From NCBI RefSeq assembly GCF_028372415.1, contig NC_092875.1, positions 53,322,271-53,386,270 of the forward strand: 64,000 nucleotides of DNA, written 5' to 3'. Below, piece by piece: positions 58,124 to 64,000 of the stretch. The notes under the pieces were generated by a model. The model was not told the DNA's origin, made no database searches, and saw only the letters and a list, made by a program, of their open reading frames with translations. The stretch's first letter is position 1, and each line of letters begins with the position of its first letter. The position numbers and the translations under genes were made by a program. This DNA comes from Notamacropus eugenii (taxonomy: Eukaryota > Chordata > Mammalia > Diprotodontia > Macropodidae).

Positions 58124-58189
58124 AGCCGCGGCGGCTCGGGCTGCGCCTCCTCCGTCTACTCGGGCTGGGCAGGCAGGGCCAGCTGAGCC

Positions 58190-58277
58190 GGGGTGGAGCG
58201 CACCGAGACGCGGGGAGAGCGAAGAGGAGGAGCGGGGCGCAGGGGGAGCGCCGACAAGCCCTCGCCCCCAGCCTCGG
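58190..58277 (+). other. CTXN1: Possible CTXN1 non-coding first exon
   Basis: A GTGAGG donor at 58,278 inside the CpG island, and an acceptor at 59,061-59,062 or 59,071-59,072 (CCCCCCAG, CTCCGCAG) before the coding exon, fit the two-exon structure known for cortexin-1. The 5' end is a guess. Confidence 0.4.
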
Positions 58278-59060
58278 GTGAGGGCGGGGAGACAGGGCTG
58301 GGGGCGAGCCCAGATGGGGAGGGGGCTGCAAGGGCGGGGCCAGCCCAGACGGGGAAGGGGGGCTGCGGGGGAGGGGGCGGGGGGCGAGCTGGGGCAGAAC
58401 AGGGTTTGGGGGCTCGGGGGCACGTGGGCCGGAGGGTGAGTGGGTAGAAAGGAGGCGGGCAACGGCCCCTGGGCACCTTGGAGGGGGGGCGCAGGCTGGG
58501 GCGCGGGTGGAGGGTGTGGTGCGGGGCGAGGTGGGCACCCGAGTGCCCTCGGACATACGGAGTCGGAGGGCCGTGGGGGAGGGGGCAGAGAGGGAAGGGG
58601 AGAAGGGGGTACAGGGGCGTGGGCAGGCTTAAAGGCGCGGCAGGAGGTGTAGACGGGTGGGATGTGATGAGGTGTAGACGGGTGGGGACGTGGGTTTGAA
58701 TTGCTGGAGGCAGAGGAGGTGGGGGATGGAGCCGAGGTAACATGGGGTGTACGAAGGCGGGGAGGGAGGAGTGTGGAGATGATGCGATGGCAAAGTGTGC
58801 GGAGGTTCCTGGGACCGGGGGGTCTGGAAGGAAGGAGGTAAGATGGGACCCAGGCGTGGGGTGTGTGGCTGGGAGGGGGTCCGGGGTGGAGTCGGTGCCG
58901 GGACGTGCTGGGGGGATGGCGGAGGAGCGGCGTGGGAAGGAGGGGAGATGAGAAGGGCTCTGGGGGCGGGGATGCGGAGCGGGACGGAGACTGAAGGGGA
59001 CTGAGGGCGGCCGGGGGGCCGCTGGGGGCGTGGCAGCCATTCGGGGCTTCTCTCCCCCCC
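58278..59060 (+). other. CTXN1: Purine-rich CTXN1 5' intron (proposed)
   Basis: About 780 bp with extreme G bias on the + strand and many runs of three or more G, hence G-quadruplex and R-loop potential. No TA-rich or coding feature was seen. Confidence 0.5.
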
Positions 59061-59131
59061 AGCCCTCCGCAGGTCTCCGTGCCCGTCCGGTCCGGGTCGT
59101 GGCCCCAGAGGGAGAGGCGGACAGACAGGCG

Positions 59132-59137
59132 ATGTGA
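59132..59137 (+). promoter_or_regulatory. CTXN1: Start-stop upstream ORF (ATGTGA) before CTXN1
   Basis: ATG followed at once by TGA, ending 15 bases before the main ATG. It has a G at -3 but T at +4. Minimal start-stop uORFs can hold ribosomes and reduce downstream initiation. Effect here is inferred. Confidence 0.6.
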
Positions 59138-59152
59138 GCGGCCGGAGGAGCC

Positions 59153-59416
59153 ATGAGCTCCGCCTGGACTCCGGACTACGAGGCGCTGTCCCCGGCAGGG
59201 GCTCCGGGGCCGGGCGGGGCCGGGGGGTCCGCGGGGCTGGACGCCGAGCAGCGCACGGTCTTCGCCTTTGTTCTCTTTCTACTGCTGTTCCTGGTGCTGC
59301 TCATGGTGCGCTGCGTCCGCATCCTCCTGGACCCCTACAGCCGCATGCCAGCCTCGTCCTGGACCGACCACAAGGAGGCACTAGAGAGGGGCCAGTTCGA
59401 CTATGCGTTGGTGTGA
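59153..59416 (+). CDS. CTXN1: CTXN1, cortexin-1
   Basis: Cortexin-1 is a small single-pass membrane protein of neurons, enriched in cortex, whose molecular role is poorly known. The complete reading frame lies in one exon: 87 residues against 82 in human. Residues 1-28 are a Gly/Ala/Pro-rich extracellular or lumenal segment ([19 protein letters not shown]) that is longer and less conserved. The block [12 protein letters not shown] leads into a hydrophobic transmembrane segment at about 35-52. The C-terminal part, from [13 protein letters not shown] to [18 protein letters not shown], appears identical to human. The start codon has GGAGCC before it, a good Kozak context. The family members CTXN2 and CTXN3 differ in the N-terminus and the C-terminal end, so the assignment to CTXN1 is firm, as is the position next to TIMM44. 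Confidence 0.97.
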   Translation: MSSAWTPDYEALSPAGAPGPGGAGGSAGLDAEQRTVFAFVLFLLLFLVLLMVRCVRILLDPYSRMPASSWTDHKEALERGQFDYALV

Positions 59417-61255
59417 GGGCAGAGCCCAAGGGTCCCGCACCGACCCACCCTGCCCCGCCCTGAGATCCCACCCTCTCCCCTCCCTCCCCTGACATCTCTA
59501 CCCCATCCCCAGACTGGTCTGGAACCCAACGCCCAGGGCTGCCTTCATCCTTGCACCCCAACTCGGTCTAGGACCCCCTAAACTCACCCCGCACCACTTT
59601 ACCTCATCTGGCCTAATCTCAGCCTTCTCCCTTTATCCAGATGCCCTGATTCCCACCTGGCCTGGCCTGTGACCCAAGGTCCCAGGCTATTCTTTTCCCC
59701 TGACTAAATCCTGGTCGAGGCCTCCCTTCTCAAACCCAGATTCCAGCTCCATCCTGACCTGTCCGGGGTCCAGAAGCCCAGGCTTCCCTTAAGCCAGACT
59801 CCTGCTCCTAAGCTCTCACATCCCCCCAACCTGAGGGCACAAGATGAGCGGGCCTAAGGTCTGGCAGTTGATGCTTTTCCCAGTGGAGTGGACCATTCTC
59901 CCCACCCACTTCCATCAGGGAGACACTAGAGTCAGCGAGCTGTGGGAGGCGGTTCCCCCACTCCCATGCTTTGAGGAGTTCCTCTGGCCAGGATGGTGGC
60001 TGCTCATCTGCCTCCTAACCTGCACCTTCCCTGCCTGCTACCTGATGGATAGTCAAAGCTCTGGATGCTGCATCCTCCTCCTTTTCCTCTGCCCGCTGGA
60101 CCTGCTGGCCTCCTCTCTCGTGATGGCTGGCTGGCCACTTTCCGGAAGCACTCAGGACTGATGTCCCTCCCCCACTCTGGGACTGCAGAACTGAGTTACT
60201 CGAGAAATTCAGCAAGACCCTTCCCTTCCCCACTCCCAGCACTTTGGTCCCTCTCTCAATTCAACAAGCATTTGGTAAGCACCTACTGTGTGCAAGGTAC
60301 TGTGCCACCGGCCCAATCCAGCCCCTTCTCCCTAACCTCAGAAGCCTCTTACCTTTTCCAGTGGTTGACTTCCTAGTCAAGGAGATCCTGAACAGAGGGG
60401 CTTCATCAGGGCAGTGAGGGCAGTGGGGGCAATGGGGGAGTATGGCTGTACAGGGCACTACAATTGAACCCATCTCAACACTTCTCGAATATCTGCTGTG
60501 TGAAGGGCAGCAGATGATCCAGGATGGTTCAGACTAGACTCAGTGGGTTTCTTGGACAAGGCTATAGCTAGCTGCAGGTCAGCCCCAAACCCTTATTAGC
60601 TAACCTTCCCCATTCCCCTCAGGGTGGAGGGAATGTCAGTTGAGAGCTGATACAAATGTGGCCAACCTGCCCACTGTCCCGACTGCACTCTCCTCATGTG
60701 ACTGTAGTGACTTCTAAGCCTGTCTCCCTATTCCCAATCAGGGGCCTCTGCTCTCCCAGACCCCACAGGCTGACTCGTTCTCCACCTCTGTGCCTTCTTT
60801 CCTGCCATTTCCCTGCCTAGAATGGCATCCCCAGCTTCTTGGCCACCTGATCTTTTCCCAAGCCCATATATCCTTGACGCATTTTTCCTGTTGCTTTGCT
60901 GTGTCCTCCCCCAAAGCATGGAAGTTTATGAGGGGTGTGGGGGCCTCTTCTCCTGGATCACTGTAGGGTTCTTTTCATTCAGGGCTGGTGCCTGGCCAAC
61001 TACCCCAAACACCCCTGCCCCACCATGCAGGATTTATTAACAAATTCCCACAAGTGCTGAGCCCCTACCCCACCTGGATGGGCTCTGGGACCAAAGCAGC
61101 TCATCCAGACTTCACCCCTGAGCTAAAACTAGCAGACACACCCAGGACAAGCTAAACAGGAGAAGGGAAGGGGAGGAAAGCTGGACAGTGGACAGACACA
61201 ACAGTGCAGCAGCCGTAGCTCAGGCCCAAATAATAAATAACAAATCATCCTGTCC
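59417..61255 (+). other. CTXN1: CTXN1 3' untranslated region (extent uncertain)
   Basis: The first canonical AATAAA after the stop is at 61,232-61,237, giving about 1.8 kb, somewhat longer than I recall for human. Dispersed-repeat text at 60,250-60,320 (GCATTTGGTAAGCACCTACT) and an L2 piece at 60,770-60,930 (TTCCCTGCCTAGAATGGC) may have lengthened it, or a non-canonical signal is used upstream. Confidence 0.55.
61232..61237 (+). promoter_or_regulatory. CTXN1: Probable CTXN1 poly(A) signal AATAAA
   Basis: Hexamer in CCCAAATAATAAATAAC with GTGTGAGTGGTTTTTGTGAT downstream at 61,258, a proper GT-rich element. Another AATAAA at 61,799-61,804 is a less likely alternative. Confidence 0.6.
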
Positions 61256-61304
61256 TGAGTGTGAGTGGTTTTTGTGATGAGGTAGAAAAAAAAGCTTCAA
61301 GGTG

Positions 61305-61505
61305 AATGAGAGACAGAATAGGGTAATGGGAAAGCATGCTGGACTGGCAGGTGGGACACCTAGGTTCAAATCTCAGTTCTGCATCTAGCCGTGTCCTTGG
61401 CCATAAACCTTCCACTACCCAGGTCTGTGCCCCTATATAAAATGGGGAGGGAGAAGGGGCTGGGCTGGATGTCTAAGGCATTGTCCCATTTCTGACATTC
61501 TGTCC
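61305..61505 (+). repeat. MIR/THER1-type SINE
   Basis: ATGGGAAAGCATGCTGGACT, CACCTAGGTTCAAATCTCAG, TATATAAAATGGGGAGG and CCCATTTCTGACATTCTG, head to tail. Confidence 0.75.
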
Positions 61506-62318
61506 CTCTGATCCTGGCTATGCTGATCAACTACTTCACATGCGCCTCTTGCCACCACCAGACTCCCTCCCCCACTCTACCATCCCTGTGCCCTTCCAAA
61601 ACCAGGACTGGGTCATACAGTCCTATTCCTCTGCCCCAGCCTCTGCTGCTGCAGAGGGTCTCAGAACCTAGCAGCCCTGGCCTATTAGTGCTACTGCCCT
61701 CCTACCCACCTTGGCTCACTCCTCACAGCACCTGTTCAGTGACATTTTATTAAATTCACCTTAAACTCCCAGTTCCATCTGCTTCCCATCCCCCTTACAA
61801 TAAACACCTTTGTACCCTTATTTCCATGAGATGCAGTGTGTTAAGGGCCTGCTAAACCTGAAGTGGGGGGTGGGTGGAACAAAACCATTCCCTGAGTCAC
61901 TTTCATCTCTGATCCCATTCCACTCCGTCTTTTGGAAGACCATGACCCCTCTACCAGCTGCTTCTTGCTTTCATGCCTTGTTTCAACAACTTTGAGTTGG
62001 AATAGCTAACTCAGTATGGTTGAGGTCCAAGGCACAATGACATTCTGTGACTATGGGGGTGCCAGAGAGTGCCTGCCCTGCCTACAGCAGTTGAGTTGGG
62101 AGGGGGAGGGTGGCAATGCCACCGTGGACATCTCTGGTGTGCAGTGAACAACCAAGGGCAAGGAGAGGGAAGGGGTTGGGCTAGTATCTACTGCGATCTA
62201 CCGTACCATGCCCAGAGTGAAGTTTCAGCTGTTGGTCTGACTGGAATGGTGGAGGGAAGATGGGTTGAGACCAGATGCCAAGACCATAAACGCTGCCTTG
62301 GCCTAGGCCCTACCATCT
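61506..62318. other. Intergenic, unassigned
   Basis: GC-medium sequence with no recognised gene or clear repeat, apart from the AATAAA at 61,799. Confidence 0.5.
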
Positions 62319-62439
62319 AAGTTTTACAGAACAAATCCTTTTAAAGGGATTTGTTCTGTGAAGTTTGGATTCAGTCAAAGGGCCACACTTGAGGATCTAG
62401 AGGGCATGTGGTCTCCAGGCCAAAGGTTCCCCACCCCTG
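62319..62439 (+). mobile_element. Palindromic hAT-type MITE, 5' half missing
   Basis: Begins inside the central hairpin (ACAGAACAAATCC / GGATTTGTTCTGT, a 13-bp perfect inverted repeat) and continues through TTTGGATTCAGTCAAAGGGC to the terminal GGTTCCCCACCCCTG. Same family as 54,214-54,416. The outer left arm is absent. Confidence 0.7.
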
Positions 62440-62507
62440 TTCTAGGGTATCCCAGGCAGGAAGAATAAACTCAGCTGTTTGAATGGGCCAATTCACTGAG
62501 AGGCAGG

Positions 62508-62720
62508 ATTGGAAGAGTGGCTTAGTGGAAAGAATGCTGGACTTGGGGGCCCAATAGGCTCCTGTTGGATTCCACATCTGATGCTTGCCTTGTGTGCTCT
62601 TAAACAAATCTCATCAGCCTTCATCACCCAGGGATGGGCCAGAAGTAGCAGAACTCCCAGGAGGCTCTCCACACTTCCTTGGGCACCTGATGGAGGTGCT
62701 CAGCTGGAAAATGGAGGTAT
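62508..62720 (+). repeat. MIR/THER1-type SINE
   Basis: AGAGTGGCTTAGTGGAAAGA, ATGCTGGACTTGGGGGC and CTTGTGTGCTCTTAAACAAAT are a diverged SINE head and middle. Confidence 0.5.
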
Positions 62721-63239
62721 TAATCCGCACACGACCTCCCTCACTGGATGACTGCAAAGCTTGGTGTCCTATAGTAGTGGGAGAACAGGCATGGACCGAG
62801 AGAGGCATCCCTGCTGAACTAAGGATGAGTGGATATGGGGGACATGAAGTCTGAGTAAAGGATTTGAGAGGAAATGCAGTACCTGGGCCTGCCTCCTTTG
62901 AGTGGACAGATACAAGGTGGGGAAAGCAGGCCCCGGCAGTTAGCTGAGACTTCCCTGACTGGACTGGGGCTGAGTGGACAACCAGAACCTCAGAAAGAAA
63001 GGAGGAAACAACAGTGCAGGAAGCAGTGATTGGGACAGGGTATGTGGCAAGAAATGTTCATTTTGTACCTGCTTGAAAACCAATCAACATTTTGTAGACT
63101 GTTTACTATATATTTAGGTAAAAGAGAATATATTCATGGCCCATTTTCCAATCATGATACCATTCAATATTCTATTTGATGAAATGAGGGTGAGAAGAAA
63201 TGGAAAAAAAACCCCTCAGAATTGAGAAAGAAGTTTGTG
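62721..63239. other. Intergenic, unassigned
   Basis: No gene or clear repeat recognised. Base composition becomes AT-rich after about 63,040. Confidence 0.45.
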
Positions 63240-63600
63240 CTTCTGTGAAGAGGCTGGCTGATTTTAAGTTAAAAACATCAAAATTCCTTGTTTAATTGGG
63301 GTATTAACCGAAGCATATTAATTTGGTGTTAACACAGTGAGCACAGTTAACACTGGATGATCATCAGAGGAGCAAAGGTGGGAGCCTGGGTCAATCGCTA
63401 CTGCAACTATTTTTTGAGAAAGCACATCTTTGCATTAATTAGACAAAGTAAACAGTTTCATTTCAAAATTAAATGACAAAATATGAATGACTTAACAGTT
63501 TTTACAACCACTTGTAAATCATGCTGAGAATTTCTTAATTACTTGTAATTTAATTTTGTTTTTATTAGCTTTTAAAATTATATTTTGAAAATAAAAACCA
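63240..63600. other. AT-rich block, possible conserved non-coding element
   Basis: Contains the 10-bp palindrome GTGTTAACAC at 63,326-63,335, another GTTAAC at 63,346-63,351, a POU/homeodomain-like TTTGCATTAATTAG at 63,429-63,442 and several TTAATT cores. No repeat family was recognised. The enhancer-like nature is an inference from motif density only. Confidence 0.3.
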
Positions 63601-64000
63601 GTATCCAGAGCCCTGCCTTATAGTCCTTCTGAACGTAAGTTATAAGTTTTTGAGACTGATAAACTGTATCCATCAGCAACCAAACCAGAAGGCTGAGGCA
63701 AAAACCCAACCTTCACTACAACAGCTAACTAAAAACTAAGGTATCAAAGGAATGATAGTGTTGAGGGTGGTAAAAACTGGGGTGTTCTGCTGTTGGATTA
63801 CCTCACACACACCACGCAAAGAGGAGAGGAGGAGAGGAAGATGTCCATGCACATTAGACATACTCAACAAGTATTTGCTAAATAAGCAAATGAATACTTT
63901 TTTTAAAAATCACACTTAAATCATACTTTGAGAGTTTAAAAAGTGCTTTTCCCAGAACAAGCCTGACTGCTCAAGAACTCCCAAGACTTGTCTGCCTGAA
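63601..64000. other. Intergenic, unassigned
   Basis: No recognisable gene or repeat. A purine run (GAGGAGAGGAGGAGAGGAAG) lies near 63,822. Confidence 0.45.

Larger units (their letters stand above)
57860..59470. promoter_or_regulatory. CTXN1: CTXN1 CpG island promoter
   Basis: Strongly GC-rich, CpG-dense block covering a likely non-coding first exon, a purine-rich intron and the coding exon. No TATA box was seen. It carries an X-box-like palindrome at 58,110 and an E-box CACGTG near 58,421. Very long open frames on the minus strand (up to 332 codons, Pro-rich) result from G-rich composition and are not genes. Confidence 0.8.

Noticed and set aside
57804-59154. Minus-strand open frames of 250 and 332 codons, Pro-rich
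   Set aside because: Caused by the G-rich + strand of the CTXN1 island. No domain, low complexity, and they run antisense over the proposed first exon.

Overview
This is vertebrate nuclear DNA, most likely from a marsupial. The window carries the 3' end of ELAVL1 (HuR), all of TIMM44 and all of the CTXN1 (cortexin-1) coding region, all on the + strand. The order ELAVL1-TIMM44-CTXN1 matches human 19p13.2. The marsupial assignment is an inference from the repeats: a tRNA-derived SINE with an RTE-type tail ending in an ACAAC-rich run, many MIR/THER1 CORE-SINEs, L3/CR1 and L2 LINE remnants, an RTE-like LINE, L1 3' ends of the type common in opossum and relatives, and hAT MITEs. The species cannot be fixed by eye.

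Layout. 1-13,945: last two coding exons of ELAVL1 (5,609-5,834 and 9,305-9,629) and a 3' UTR of about 4.3 kb, preceded by L1-bearing intron. 13,946-21,480: intergenic DNA of old LINE/SINE debris. 21,480-22,640: CpG island containing the TIMM44 promoter, with overlapping NRF-1 sites and a TISU-like start codon. 22,305-56,808: TIMM44, 13 coding exons, all GT-AG, joining in frame to a 454-residue protein. Its introns are packed with CR1/L3, L2, MIR, an RTE-like LINE, a nested SINE and two inverted hAT MITEs. 57,860-59,470: second CpG island, the CTXN1 promoter and likely non-coding first exon. 59,153-59,416: single CTXN1 coding exon of 87 residues. 61,260-64,000: intergenic DNA with MIRs, half of a palindromic hAT MITE and an AT-rich tail that may be a conserved non-coding element.

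The three genes do not form one pathway. ELAVL1 is an RNA-binding regulator of mRNA stability, TIMM44 anchors the mitochondrial import motor, and CTXN1 is a small neuronal membrane protein. I see no undescribed system, no operon, CRISPR array, tRNA or rRNA, and no retroviral element I would defend. The most informative signals are regulatory: the mitochondrial-type promoter and TISU of TIMM44, the U/GU-rich tracts and internal ATTAAA in the ELAVL1 3' UTR, and the start-stop uORF and X-box-like palindrome at CTXN1.

All repeat family names and boundaries are from reading alone and are approximate.
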